Source: Hyphomicrobiales bacterium (GTDB lineage Bacteria; Pseudomonadota; Alphaproteobacteria; Rhizobiales; Rhizobiaceae). From it: 36,434 nucleotides of DNA. Location: the NCBI GenBank assembly GCA_900471605.1, contig UCEY01000058.1, forward strand, positions 1 to 36,434, read 5' to 3'. This document shows, one piece after another, positions 14,742 to 23,256 of this stretch (within the stretch, counting starts at the first letter, position 1; every line of letters starts with the position of its first letter). Both the position numbers and the translations under genes were made by a program. The notes under the pieces are model-generated. The model worked only from the letters and a program-made list of their open reading frames with translations. It was not told the origin of the DNA and did not search any database.

Positions 14742-15422
14742 GTGCCGCACTGGCTTCAATTGATGTCGGATTCCCTTCCGACCCTCCTATGGGCGGGCAT
14801 CCGCTTCACGGTTCCGCTGACATTGCTGTCCTTTCTGCTGGGGCTCATCCTCGGCCTGATCACGGCGGTCACGCGGCTGTTCGGCCCCGCGCCGCTGGCG
14901 CTGGTCGCACGATTTTACGTCTGGGTGATCCGCGGCACGCCGCTTCTCGTGCAGCTTTTCGTGATCTTCTATGGCCTGCCGAGCATCAACATCCTGCTCG
15001 ACGCCTTTCCCGCCGCGTTGATCGGCTTTACCCTGAATATCGGCGCCTACAGTTCGGAAATCATCCGCGCCGTCATCTCCTCGGTGCCGAAAGGGCAGTG
15101 GGAAGCAGCCTATTCGATCGGCATGTCATGGCGCCAGGCGATGAGCCGCACCATCCTGCCGCAGGCTGCGCGCGTCGCAGTGCCGCCGCTTTCGAACACC
15201 TTCATCTCGCTGGTCAAGGATACCTCGCTCGCCGCGGCGATCACGGTGCCGGAACTCTTCCAGGCCGCCCAGCGGATCGTCGCGACCACCTACGAACCGC
15301 TGATCCTTTATATCGAGGCTGCCCTGATCTATCTCGTCCTGAGTTCGGTTCTGTCGTCCCTGCAGAACAAGCTGGAGAAGCGCTTCGCCCGTTATGGCGG
15401 CATGCTGGAGTCAAATCGATGA
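14742..15422 (+). CDS. Polar amino-acid ABC permease
   Basis: This encodes 226 aa from a GTG at 14742, with AGGA about 7 bases upstream. It has four to five membrane helices of the HisM/GlnP class: TLLWAGIRFTVPLTLLSFLLG, ALVARFYVWVIRGTPLLVQL, then the conserved TLNIGAYSSEIIRA and the EAA loop EAAYSIGMSWRQAMSRTILPQAA, followed by SLVKDTSLAAAI. These segments are standard for amino-acid permeases. A single permease gene in the operon implies a homodimer. The stop overlaps the ATPase start (ATGA). Confidence 0.92.
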   Translation: MPHWLQLMSDSLPTLLWAGIRFTVPLTLLSFLLGLILGLITAVTRLFGPAPLALVARFYVWVIRGTPLLVQLFVIFYGLPSINILLDAFPAALIGFTLNIGAYSSEIIRAVISSVPKGQWEAAYSIGMSWRQAMSRTILPQAARVAVPPLSNTFISLVKDTSLAAAITVPELFQAAQRIVATTYEPLILYIEAALIYLVLSSVLSSLQNKLEKRFARYGGMLESNR

Positions 15423-16180
15423 TCGAGCTTTCCAACATCGAAAAGCGCTTCGGCGATGCCGTGATCCTGAAGGATATCAGCCTCAGTATTCCCGAAGGAA
15501 GCGTGACTGCGCTCATCGGCCCGTCGGGCGGCGGCAAGAGTACGCTGCTCCGCTGCATCAATCTCCTGGAAATCCCGACGGCCGGCTCCGTCCGCATCGG
15601 CGATGAAAGGCTTGAGTTCGAGCCGGGCAAGAAGATCGGCTGGAAATCGATCCAGAAGATCCGCCGCCAGACCGGCATGGTCTTCCAGAACTTCCAGCTC
15701 TTTCCCCACCGCACCGCGATCGAGAACGTCATGGAAGGGCTGACGACGGTCCTCAAATGGCCGCAGGAAAAGGCCCACCGCCGCGCCGGCGAACTGCTCA
15801 CCAAGGTTGGAATGGCGCATAAAACGGATGCCTGGCCGTCCGAGCTTTCCGGCGGGCAACAACAGCGGGTCGCGATCGCCCGGGCGCTTGCGCCCTCGCC
15901 GCGGGTTCTGCTCTGTGACGAACCGACCTCGGCGCTCGATCCCGAACTCTCGGCCGAGGTCATCGATGTGCTCGGCCGGCTTGCGGCCGAAGGAACGACG
16001 ATGGTGATGGCAACGCACGACCTGCGGCTTGCATCGCGGATCGCCCATCACGTCGTTTTCCTCGAGAGCGGCAAGGTGATCGAATCAGGCAGGGCGGAGA
16101 CGATCTTCGGCGATCCGAAGCAGGACCGCACGAAAAGCTTCATCTCGTCCATCAACGCGGCCCAGACGATCCACATCTAG
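15419..16180 (+). CDS. Polar amino-acid ABC importer ATPase
   Basis: This encodes 253 aa from the ATG at 15419. Walker A is GPSGGGKST (34-42), the Q-loop is VFQNFQLFPH (88-97), the signature LSGGQQQR is at 143-150 and Walker B is VLLCDEPTSALDP (163-175). MATHDL carries the switch His. The length and the absence of a TOBE domain fit the HisP/GlnQ class. An insert of about 10 residues after strand 3 (ERLEFEPGKKIGWKS) is seen in some cystine-type ATPases. It ends the operon. Confidence 0.93.
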   Translation: MIELSNIEKRFGDAVILKDISLSIPEGSVTALIGPSGGGKSTLLRCINLLEIPTAGSVRIGDERLEFEPGKKIGWKSIQKIRRQTGMVFQNFQLFPHRTAIENVMEGLTTVLKWPQEKAHRRAGELLTKVGMAHKTDAWPSELSGGQQQRVAIARALAPSPRVLLCDEPTSALDPELSAEVIDVLGRLAAEGTTMVMATHDLRLASRIAHHVVFLESGKVIESGRAETIFGDPKQDRTKSFISSINAAQTIHI

Positions 16181-16209
16181 GCCATCCTCCGCGCATCGAA
16201 GCTCGGAGA

Positions 16210-16232
16210 GCGGCAGCCCTGACGGCTGCCGC
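16210..16232. terminator. Bidirectional terminator between convergent genes
   Basis: GCGGCAGCC (16210-16218) and GGCTGCCGC (16224-16232) form a perfect 9-bp GC-rich stem with a 5-nt loop. It lies between the ends of the amino-acid importer (plus) and the MipA-like gene (minus). No T-run follows on either side, so efficiency is uncertain. Confidence 0.6.
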
Positions 16233-16247
16233 GGCGATGTCATCCTT

Positions 16248-17168
16248 CTAGAAACGGTACCCGACGCCCAGCATGGCGAAAGGCTGAATATCGTCCTTGA
16301 CGATCGGACTGTCCTTGGCATCCCCGAGCAGGAAACCGGCGCCGGCCGCTCCCGTGACACTCCAGGTCTCGGTCATCATGTAGGTGATGGAGCCCTTGAG
16401 ATCGACGCGCTTGATCCCCGACTTCGCCTCGTACTCCGCCAGGCCGGAACGGGCTGACTGGACGGATGTCACCCCGAAATAGGCCTCCATGTGATTGTCG
16501 TCGGCCCATGTGCCGGACACATCGGCGGAGAAAATGAACCGTTCGTAGCGATGCGAAGCCTTCGCGCCGAACGTGCCGGTCAGGCCTTCGCTGCCGCCTA
16601 TGGTCTTGTCCAACTTGGCGTAAACCCCGAATGGACCCATCTCGTAGCTGACGATCCCTCCGACGACACCGCCCATGTCGATATCGCCCAGACCGCGCAG
16701 GTAGTCCGAGTCGTCTTCCTTGCGGCCCATCTCGACGCCGCCCGTAATGCCTATCCGGAAACCGTTGGTCTCGAACAGATCGACGGTAAGGCCGCCGGTA
16801 TCGAGATGCACGCGCTCGCCGAACTGGGCGGAAATCAGCGGAAACGGCTGCACCTTGAACTCGTCGGATCCTTCGTATTCGGGGAGATAGATCGCCCCGA
16901 CGCCGATCGTCACCTTCCAGTCATGCAGCTTGCCGCGAATGCCGCCATAGCGGCCGGTATCGAACTGTTCGGGAGGGCTAATCGCCGCATCGGCTGCGTC
17001 GAGGTCTGCCGCGAATACCGCGGTCGGGAACAGTGCCGAGGCTGCGGCCAATGCCGCGATCGACACCCTTATCGTCCACCTTCTTATTGTGATGTCGGAA
17101 GCCCCAACTCTGCTTGAGACCGTGTTGCGGTGCCGGCCTTCCGGATGATGTTGATCATGCTGGCTCAC
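16248..17168 (-). CDS. MipA/OmpV-family outer-membrane beta-barrel protein
   Basis: This encodes 306 aa from a GTG at 17168, 8 bases after AGGAG; a TTG one codon earlier is the alternative. The N-region is unusually long (about 30 residues) before the signal core RVSIAALAAASALFPTAVFAA. The mature protein shows the MipA/OmpV pattern: KVTIGVGAIYLPEYEGSDE (about 83-101), alternating strands, GITGGVEMGRKEDDSDYLRGLG, and a C-terminal strand ending GVGYRF with a terminal Phe for barrel assembly. Known relatives are MltA-interacting scaffolds or stress-induced porin-like proteins. The exact role here is unknown. Confidence 0.82.
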   Translation of the reverse strand: MSQHDQHHPEGRHRNTVSSRVGASDITIRRWTIRVSIAALAAASALFPTAVFAADLDAADAAISPPEQFDTGRYGGIRGKLHDWKVTIGVGAIYLPEYEGSDEFKVQPFPLISAQFGERVHLDTGGLTVDLFETNGFRIGITGGVEMGRKEDDSDYLRGLGDIDMGGVVGGIVSYEMGPFGVYAKLDKTIGGSEGLTGTFGAKASHRYERFIFSADVSGTWADDNHMEAYFGVTSVQSARSGLAEYEAKSGIKRVDLKGSITYMMTETWSVTGAAGAGFLLGDAKDSPIVKDDIQPFAMLGVGYRF

Positions 17169-17171
17169 CAA

Positions 17172-17494
17172 AATAACTCCTGATTATAAAAGCTAAGGAA
17201 ACCGGGGGATGGTTTCGGAAAGAAACTGCGGCTGGAGAATTGCCGCAGCATTACAGGCCCGGATGAAAATCGGCCGCCGATATGGGGGCCGAACGAGGGG
17301 GGTGGCGGGCATCCTGCTTGCGAATGCCGGCAAGCAGCGGACGAACGGAACAGGGCCTTGGGGGTGCTGGCCATTGCCCCGTCCGTCCATGCCGCCTTAC
17401 GGAAACGGCCGGTCGCTGGAGGTCCGACCGCCGTTCCTTCGTAAAAAGCGCAGCGGCTTGAGTGACGCTCCAGGCCAGTCGGGCGTAGAGCACG
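17172..17494. other. Upstream region of the MipA-like gene
   Basis: No gene is supported in these 323 bases. It holds one copy of the shared motif (17239-17256) 71 bases upstream of the MipA-like start. The left end carries the AGGAG ribosome site and TATAAT, which lies too close to the start codon to act as its -10. Small frames here are not convincing. Confidence 0.4.
17239..17256 (-). promoter_or_regulatory. Copy 1 of an 18-bp motif shared by two outer-envelope gene promoters
   Basis: On the minus strand it reads CTGTAATGCTGCGGCAAT. It differs from the copy at 18433-18450 at one of 18 positions. It can be parsed as two heptamers, CTGTAAT and CGGCAAT, spaced 4 bases (11-bp period), the layout used by OmpR/PhoB-family regulators. 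It lies 71 bases before the MipA-like start. Confidence 0.55.
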
Positions 17495-18382
17495 TCAGTG
17501 TGTCACGAGCGGTTGAGGTTTCTTGTCGGTCCATTCCGGCGGTGCACCGTATTTGGCCGCGACGACACCGACCAATCCGGGCGCCCGGCCGAATGCATCG
17601 CAAGCCGCGTATTTCGGCTTGCCGCCGAGCCAGGATTTTATCCTCTGCCGTGAGGGAAGAGAGAGGTTGAGCCCTTTCGGCTCCTTGCCGGAAATGAGCA
17701 TGGCCGAAAAATCGCTCGCAAACTTGGAAGCGAGGCCATAGGCGTCCCCGACCTCGGAAATACGGGGCTTGTCCTGGATCGAGTTCGCGCCGCGGGCCCA
17801 TACCATCGCCGCGCTCTGAATGCCGCCGCCGTCGATGGCCTCTGCTTCGACTGCCAATCCTCCGAGACCGAAGGGCAGGCGCGGCACGCTGACCGGCAGG
17901 ACGAAGCCGGTACCGACGGTGGCCGCGGTCGCGACCCCGGCCACGGCCTGGTTCGTCGGGACAATATCGGTGACGACGGATCGGACCGTCAGGTCCGCCG
18001 GTTGGCCGGCCGGGACCATCTGGTACTTGTCGCTGAGCGCAACGCAGAGCGCCCGGTCCAGCGCGTTCGACACCAGCAAGCGGTCGGCTTCCGATTTGAT
18101 CCGGGATGCGGCGCTGAAGGAGAAAGTCGTCGGCACGATCTTGACGGTTTTCACCGTGGCCAGATGTTGCCCGTCGACATAGAGGCGCTTCTTGCCCAAC
18201 GTCCCTTTCGGCGCGCCAAGATTGCGGTAGGAGGTCAGGGTGCCTGCTTCCTTCAGAGGCACCGAGGCGCATCCGGTAACCGCAAGGATCAGCGGGATGG
18301 CAAAACACAAGGACCTGAAGGCAAATATGGGTGGAGACCCCAAAAATCGCAGAAATGATTCAATGGATGGATTGCTGCACAC
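17495..18382 (-). CDS. DUF3313-type outer-membrane lipoprotein
   Basis: This encodes 295 aa. After a long N-region and the hydrophobic core FAIPLILAVTG, the lipobox ends at C38, so the mature protein is a lipoprotein starting CASVPLKEAG. The body (about 45-240) has LYVDGQHLATVKTVKIVPT and ADLTVRSVVTDIVPTN, the pattern of the DUF3313 family, whose function is not known. The first in-frame ATG at 18382 is used; a shorter leader starting near residue 23 lacks an ATG. The shared promoter motif suggests regulation together with the MipA-like protein downstream. Confidence 0.7.
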   Translation of the reverse strand: MCSNPSIESFLRFLGSPPIFAFRSLCFAIPLILAVTGCASVPLKEAGTLTSYRNLGAPKGTLGKKRLYVDGQHLATVKTVKIVPTTFSFSAASRIKSEADRLLVSNALDRALCVALSDKYQMVPAGQPADLTVRSVVTDIVPTNQAVAGVATAATVGTGFVLPVSVPRLPFGLGGLAVEAEAIDGGGIQSAAMVWARGANSIQDKPRISEVGDAYGLASKFASDFSAMLISGKEPKGLNLSLPSRQRIKSWLGGKPKYAACDAFGRAPGLVGVVAAKYGAPPEWTDKKPQPLVTH

Positions 18383-18432
18383 GCCTTCTGGCCTCCGTCA
18401 CGGATGTTCTGGGGCGACAGTGCGGGGCAAGG

Positions 18433-18450
18433 ATTGCCGCAGAATTACAG
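18433..18450 (-). promoter_or_regulatory. Copy 2 of the shared 18-bp motif
   Basis: On the minus strand it reads CTGTAATTCTGCGGCAAT and lies 51 bases before the lipoprotein start. The flanks also agree with copy 1 (GG-C before, -CT after). It may be a binding site for an OmpR-type response regulator. Confidence 0.55.
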
Positions 18451-18547
18451 ACCGTTTCGGCAGCGGCGGGGATTGTCGTATCCTTCTCTAAAATCCGTGG
18501 AAGGAAAAAGCGAAGCGACTAGACGCAATGAAGATTCGGATCCCCTG

Positions 18548-20512
18548 TCAACGCTTCTTGCCTAACAAGAGCATCAGGCACGGTGCGCCTATCAGAGCTG
18601 AGACGAGCCCAGCGGGGATCTGATAGGGAGCCGCGATCGTACGGCCGAGAAAATCTGCGGCAGTCATCAGTCCACCACCTATCAGCGCGGCACCGATCAT
18701 CTGCGGCAGAGCGCGTGTCAGGCCTAATTCCCTCGCGAAATGCGGTCCCATCAGGCCGACGAAGGACAGTGGACCAACAGTCAATGTCGCGGCTGCCGTC
18801 ATCAGGCCGGCAAGGCCGAACAGGGCCAATCTCGAACCCGCCAACGGTATGCCGACCGCGGCCGAAGGAGCCGGCCCGAGCGGCAGGATGTCCAGCCAAT
18901 GCCGCGCCGCCAAGGCAATCGCGATCAACGCGGCGCCGAGTGCCACTTCCGACATGGCGATTGTGCCGTTCACGAGATAGGTGGATCCGCTCATCCAGCG
19001 CATGAGCAGAGCCGCCCTTGGATCGCCCGTCGAACTCAGCACGCCGACAACGGCATCGACCATCGCACTGAGTGCGATGCCGGCGAGCAGGACCCGCTCC
19101 GGTGCGAAGTTGGAGCGCCGCGAACCGAGAAGGATAATGGCGAGAACCGAGATGGCGCCGCCGGCGGCGAAGGCAAATTCACCGGGAAAACCCGGCGCGA
19201 TGGCGAAAAGAGCGATGGCAACGCCAAAGGTCGCGCCGGCACTGATCCCGAGAACCTCGGGGCTTGCCATTTCATTACCGGTCAATCTCTGCAGGATCGA
19301 ACCCGCAACGCCAAGCATCGCGCCGGATGCGAGCGCCGCGAAGACCTTCGGTGCGCGAAGCGCAAGGATATCGTCGAAGAATTCGCCAGAAAGGACAGCC
19401 CAGCCGCCAGGTCCACGCCCGACAAACAGGCTGACAGTCACGAGGCCCAGGACACTCATGACCGCGATAATGAGCGGAGCACTGGCGCTCCGGCGGCGCG
19501 ACCTCCGAGGCAACTCCGCCTGCTGAATGCGGTGACGGACTTTCAATCGCGGCAGGAGGGCCAGAAGCAGCGGTGAGCCAAAAATGGCGGTGACCGCACC
19601 GGTCGGCAAGAAGCTTCCAAGCCCACCTGCCGAGAGCTGCAGGACGGAATCGGCGAAAAAGAGAAGTGCTGCGCCGATCAGCGGAGACCAGAAGATCAAC
19701 TGAACCGGCCGCCGCGCTCCGGAAAGCCGTGCAAGTGTGGGTGCAACCAGCCCAATGAAACCGATCACCCCGACGGCACTGGTGACGATGGCGGCGAGCG
19801 TCACCGCGCAAGCAATGACTATGACGCGAAGGCGAGCCAGCCTCACGCCGAGCGCAGCCGAACCGGCTTCCCCAAGGTCAAGCAGCGAAAGCGGCCTCAT
19901 CACCAGCGCGCAGACCATCGCGACGATCGTCATTTTCCACGCGAGCGACAAAGGGATGGTCCAGCTCTGCTGCGCGAGCGAACCGGCTCCCCAGATGAAC
20001 AAGCTCGCCAGGTATCGCTGGTTCAGATAGATGAGGATGGCCGCCAGCCCCCCGCACCAGAGGCTCAGGACTAGCCCTGAGAGGACGAGCGAATAGGGAG
20101 AGAAGCCGCGGCGCGCACCAAGCCCGATGACGATTGCGGCGGCAGCCGCGCTTCCGGCAAGAGCGACGACGTCGCGGCCTGCACCGAAAAGACCCGGCAC
20201 GAAAAGCGATACTACCACCAGCGCGAGGTTGGCCCCGGCCGAGACGCCGAGCGTCGTCGAATCGGCCAGCGGGTTCCGCAGGATGTGCTGGAACAGGGCG
20301 CCGGACATTGCGAGGGCCGCACCGGCCAGCAATGCCGTGACCAGCCGTGGCAGCGTCGAATAGTAGAGTACCATGCGCCGAGTGTCGTAGCCCTGTCCGG
20401 CCACAACGGAGAGCGCCGGTTCGATGAGAAGCCAGGCCGCTACACCGCCACCGCAGAGCAGTGCGAGACATACGAGCGCAGGCCCGAGGTTATCGCTGCG
20501 AGTTGGGCTCAT
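18548..20512 (-). CDS. Fused two-domain ferric-siderophore permease, FhuB type
   Basis: This encodes 654 aa from the ATG at 20512, which overlaps the binding-protein stop (ATGA). It has two homologous FecCD/BtuC-like halves, about 1-325 and 345-654. Each carries the family pattern, for example GALFQHILRNPLADSTTLGVSAGAN in the first and GSILQRLTGNEMASPEVLGISAGA in the second, and each ends with a conserved SFVGLMGPH/GFIGLVAPT segment. A single fused permease is typical of FhuB, the hydroxamate system, where FepD/FepG-type importers use two genes. About 20 membrane helices are expected. It is the last gene of the iron operon. Confidence 0.9.
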   Translation of the reverse strand: MSPTRSDNLGPALVCLALLCGGGVAAWLLIEPALSVVAGQGYDTRRMVLYYSTLPRLVTALLAGAALAMSGALFQHILRNPLADSTTLGVSAGANLALVVVSLFVPGLFGAGRDVVALAGSAAAAAIVIGLGARRGFSPYSLVLSGLVLSLWCGGLAAILIYLNQRYLASLFIWGAGSLAQQSWTIPLSLAWKMTIVAMVCALVMRPLSLLDLGEAGSAALGVRLARLRVIVIACAVTLAAIVTSAVGVIGFIGLVAPTLARLSGARRPVQLIFWSPLIGAALLFFADSVLQLSAGGLGSFLPTGAVTAIFGSPLLLALLPRLKVRHRIQQAELPRRSRRRSASAPLIIAVMSVLGLVTVSLFVGRGPGGWAVLSGEFFDDILALRAPKVFAALASGAMLGVAGSILQRLTGNEMASPEVLGISAGATFGVAIALFAIAPGFPGEFAFAAGGAISVLAIILLGSRRSNFAPERVLLAGIALSAMVDAVVGVLSSTGDPRAALLMRWMSGSTYLVNGTIAMSEVALGAALIAIALAARHWLDILPLGPAPSAAVGIPLAGSRLALFGLAGLMTAAATLTVGPLSFVGLMGPHFARELGLTRALPQMIGAALIGGGLMTAADFLGRTIAAPYQIPAGLVSALIGAPCLMLLLGKKR

Positions 20513-21393
20513 GAGTCTTGTTCCAGGAGTTCGGTCACCAGACGGGCAAAACGCATGGCCTCGTTGAGCATGCCGAACATCAGGGCCGGAGCGACGACGG
20601 ATAGATGGCCCGGCCGGGAGAACGGGAGGGCCTGCCACAGCGGACTGTCCATCAGTTTCGGCAGCACGTCGGGGGGAACGGGATCAAAGGCCAGCAGCCG
20701 TGCGTCCGGATCGGTAATGCCGGAGAGTTCCTCGATGCCGATCGTCTCAAAACCCCAATAGTTCGATTGACGTGTCCAGGCATTGCGCACACCGATGCGC
20801 TCGAGTGCATTGTGAAATAGGCCTGGAGCTGAATAGATGCGGGCGTGACGGGCATCCATGAAACTCACCAGAGCGACGGGCGGAATGATCCGACCTGCCA
20901 GCCGCTGGCGGCATTCATGGAAGAATGCGTCGGATCGCGCGACGAAGAGTTCCGCCTCGGCCTCACGGCCGAGTTCGGCTGCCAGTCTGCGTGTCGCCGC
21001 TATCGCCGACGGGAGAATGGGGCCGGATTCCGGAGTGAAGATTTCAAGGCGTAGAACCTTGGCGATCGGCCGAAGCTTGGGCAGGAGTTCGTCAAGATAA
21101 GGTGTCGTCAGGATGACGTCGGGCTTGAGTTGAATGAGGGTCTCAAAATCGACTTCAAAGGCAGTACCGATATCGACAACCGATCGAGGCATGGCCGGCT
21201 CGACGACCCATCGACCCCAATCGGCGAGATCCGATATTCCGACCGGAGGCAATCCAAGCGACAGAAGCGTGGACGCCAATCCGTAATCGAGGCTTACGAC
21301 CCTTTGCCCGGCCACCTCCGCAAACAACGGCGTCGGGATGGAAGCGGCTGCAGCCGCGGTGTAGCGAAGAAATGTGCGCCGTGAAATTTCCAT
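20509..21393 (-). CDS. Tat-exported ferric-siderophore binding protein, FhuD type
   Basis: This encodes 294 aa from the ATG at 21393; an ATG at 21417 would add 8 residues and overlap the ATPase gene. The chosen start puts SRRTFLRY right at the N-terminus, a classic Tat signal, followed by an Ala core and cleavage near LFAEVA. The body has the two-lobe helical-backbone fold of FhuD: VVSLDYGLASTLLSLGLPPVGI, LKPDVILTTPY and a C-terminal LPFSRPGHLSVV. It passes a ferric siderophore to the FhuB-type permease whose start overlaps its stop. Confidence 0.88.
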   Translation of the reverse strand: MEISRRTFLRYTAAAAASIPTPLFAEVAGQRVVSLDYGLASTLLSLGLPPVGISDLADWGRWVVEPAMPRSVVDIGTAFEVDFETLIQLKPDVILTTPYLDELLPKLRPIAKVLRLEIFTPESGPILPSAIAATRRLAAELGREAEAELFVARSDAFFHECRQRLAGRIIPPVALVSFMDARHARIYSAPGLFHNALERIGVRNAWTRQSNYWGFETIGIEELSGITDPDARLLAFDPVPPDVLPKLMDSPLWQALPFSRPGHLSVVAPALMFGMLNEAMRFARLVTELLEQDS

Positions 21394-21406
21394 CCGCGGG
21401 CGGGTC

Positions 21407-22279
21407 TCAGCAGGCATAGGCAAGCGGATGCGAAAGGGTCGGAACGGAGATTACGTCCATGTCGATCCCGTAAATGGCGTGCAGCGTGGCTGGCACCAGA
21501 ATTTCGCCCGGCATGCCGCTGGCAACCACCCTCCCCCCTTTCAGGGCATGGATCCGATCGCAGAAGCGTGCCGCCATGTTGATGTCGTGAAGAACGATGA
21601 CCACGCTCCGGCCGCCTTCGTGCGCCAGCCGCCGCACGAGAGAAAGGACCTCGACCTGATGCGCGATATCCAGCGCCGCAGTCGGCTCGTCGAGGAGGAG
21701 GCAATGCGCATCCTGGGCGATCAGCATGGCGATCCATGCACGTTGCCGCTCGCCGCCGGAGAGCGTGCCCACGACGCGCTCGGCAAATGTCTCGATATGG
21801 GTTGCCGCTATGGCTGCCTCGACCTTTTGCTTGTCGATCTCCGAGAAACGACCGAGCGCCCCGTGCCACGGATAACGGCCGCAACCGACAAGCTCGCGGA
21901 TCGTCATGTCCGAGCCCGTGTTCAAATCCTGCGGCAGATAGGCCACGGACCGCGCGAAGTCGCGGCCCTGATACTGCTTGAGATCGCGGCCACCATAAGC
22001 GGCAGTTCCGGAAGTCGGAGTCAGTTGCCGCGCCAGAATCTTCAGGAGGCTGGATTTGCCCGAACCGTTATGGCCAACCAGGGCAACCACCTCTCCTGCC
22101 GGAAATTCAAGGCTGACATCCGATAGGATCGCATTGCCGTCGATTGAAAGCCCGATCCTGTCGATCTCAAAGATTTTCGTTGTTTCGGCCGCGTTCTGCG
22201 CGAGTTGTTCCGAGGTCACGTCACCTCCCGTTATAGTCTGAAAATTTAACGTTGGAGCTGCGCCGCAGGTGTCCGTCAT
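21407..22279 (-). CDS. Ferric-siderophore importer ATPase, FhuC type
   Basis: This encodes 290 aa. Walker A is GHNGSGKSS (69-77), the signature LSGGERQR is at 173-180 and Walker B is LLLDEPTAALD (194-204). YLPQDL carries the Q-loop. These match the FhuC/FepC group. The ATG at 22279 overlaps the esterase stop (ATGA). A GTG at 22219 with GGGAGG four bases upstream would remove the first 20 residues, which look non-conserved, so that start is a serious alternative. Confidence 0.9.
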   Translation of the reverse strand: MTDTCGAAPTLNFQTITGGDVTSEQLAQNAAETTKIFEIDRIGLSIDGNAILSDVSLEFPAGEVVALVGHNGSGKSSLLKILARQLTPTSGTAAYGGRDLKQYQGRDFARSVAYLPQDLNTGSDMTIRELVGCGRYPWHGALGRFSEIDKQKVEAAIAATHIETFAERVVGTLSGGERQRAWIAMLIAQDAHCLLLDEPTAALDIAHQVEVLSLVRRLAHEGGRSVVIVLHDINMAARFCDRIHALKGGRVVASGMPGEILVPATLHAIYGIDMDVISVPTLSHPLAYAC

Positions 22280-23151
22280 ATGCCTTGCGCTCCCCCACTT
22301 TCAAAGGCAATGCTCACGGCACGGTTGACGGCCGGTCCGAGCACGGACATGTGGGTCTGCCCTGCAAAAAGCTCGAACTGCGTCCGGATTCCGGTCTCGG
22401 GGCCGTTCAGTCGGGTTGCCATTTCCTGCGCCAATGCGGCAGTCCGTTCGGTTTTCCTCTTCTCAAGACGAGATGCGGCATCGTCGTTGCGGTACTGGAA
22501 GGGTGCAAGCCTATCCCCCTCATACTCGCCGGCCGACAGATGGAGGAAGGCTACGGGGCCTGGGATTCGCTTCCGGCTGGCCTCATTGTTCAGGATTTCA
22601 CTGCCTTCCCAATAGATCGTCGGGCTGGCGGCAATCCAATTGGTGAAAAGGCCCGGGCGCTCGAAAAGGGCGTAGAGGGTAAAAAGCCCGCCGAAGGAAT
22701 GCCCGAAAAGCGACCGGCGCGTGGCATCCGTCGGAACCATCTCGGCAAGCCGCGGAAAGAGTTGGCTCTCTATAAAGTCGAGCAGATCGCCTGTCCCGCC
22801 GATACGAACAGGAGGCCCACCTTCAAAATAGGGCGGATAGGATTTGATTGGCGGAGGCCCCAAGTCCCAGGCCCTCCGCAATGCATCATAGGGTTCGTCA
22901 GAGGGATAGCCGATCGCGGCAATGACGCCCCAATCGACATTGGTGCCGGTTGGGTAAGGCGCTTGTGTCACCATGCTGGCGAACGCAAAAGGAAAGGTCG
23001 CGTTACCGTCGGTCATGACCAAAAGAGGCCATCCGGCGGCGGGCGGCTCTCCTTTTGGCGTGAACAGGAAGATGCGATAGGGTTCGCCTCCCGCCGTTGG
23101 TGCCAGATCGAAATAGGTGGTTCCAGGCAATGAATAGGCTTCTTCAGTCAT
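22276..23151 (-). CDS. Alpha/beta-hydrolase esterase, IroE/Fes-like (siderophore release)
   Basis: This encodes 291 aa with no signal peptide, so probably cytoplasmic. The nucleophile elbow GHSFGG (S152) sits in SLFGHSFGGLFTLYALFERP, a context typical of the IroE/BesA esterase family. GQTHMSV supplies H267 and SAGEYE (209-211) a likely acidic residue. Relatives hydrolyse ester bonds of ferric siderophores such as enterobactin or salmochelin to release iron. It lies between the receptor and the FhuC-like ATPase and overlaps the latter, so it is part of the operon. A hydroxamate importer with an esterase suggests an ester-linked substrate. Confidence 0.85.
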   Translation of the reverse strand: MTEEAYSLPGTTYFDLAPTAGGEPYRIFLFTPKGEPPAAGWPLLVMTDGNATFPFAFASMVTQAPYPTGTNVDWGVIAAIGYPSDEPYDALRRAWDLGPPPIKSYPPYFEGGPPVRIGGTGDLLDFIESQLFPRLAEMVPTDATRRSLFGHSFGGLFTLYALFERPGLFTNWIAASPTIYWEGSEILNNEASRKRIPGPVAFLHLSAGEYEGDRLAPFQYRNDDAASRLEKRKTERTAALAQEMATRLNGPETGIRTQFELFAGQTHMSVLGPAVNRAVSIAFESGGAQGI

Positions 23152-23198
23152 GTTCTTCTCGCCGAGATACGAGCAATATTCCTTGCCCTTTCTCGCCC

Positions 23199-23210
23199 CG
23201 ATGAGTGATC
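23199..23210. repeat. 12-bp repeat copy 1 (CGATGAGTGATC)
   Basis: This is an identical copy of 25417-25428. It lies 48 bases upstream of the esterase start; the other copy is 31 bases upstream of the receptor start. The shared position before two iron genes suggests a regulatory role, but it could be coincidence. Confidence 0.4.
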
Positions 23211-23256
23211 ACAAGACGATTGTCTTCAACGGTTTTCGCGCCGGACTGCATAAATC

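Noticed and set aside
17172..17190. TATAAT on the minus strand before the MipA-like gene as a promoter
   Set aside because: It would place the transcription start inside the AGGAG ribosome site, and no -35 is evident at 16-18 bases.
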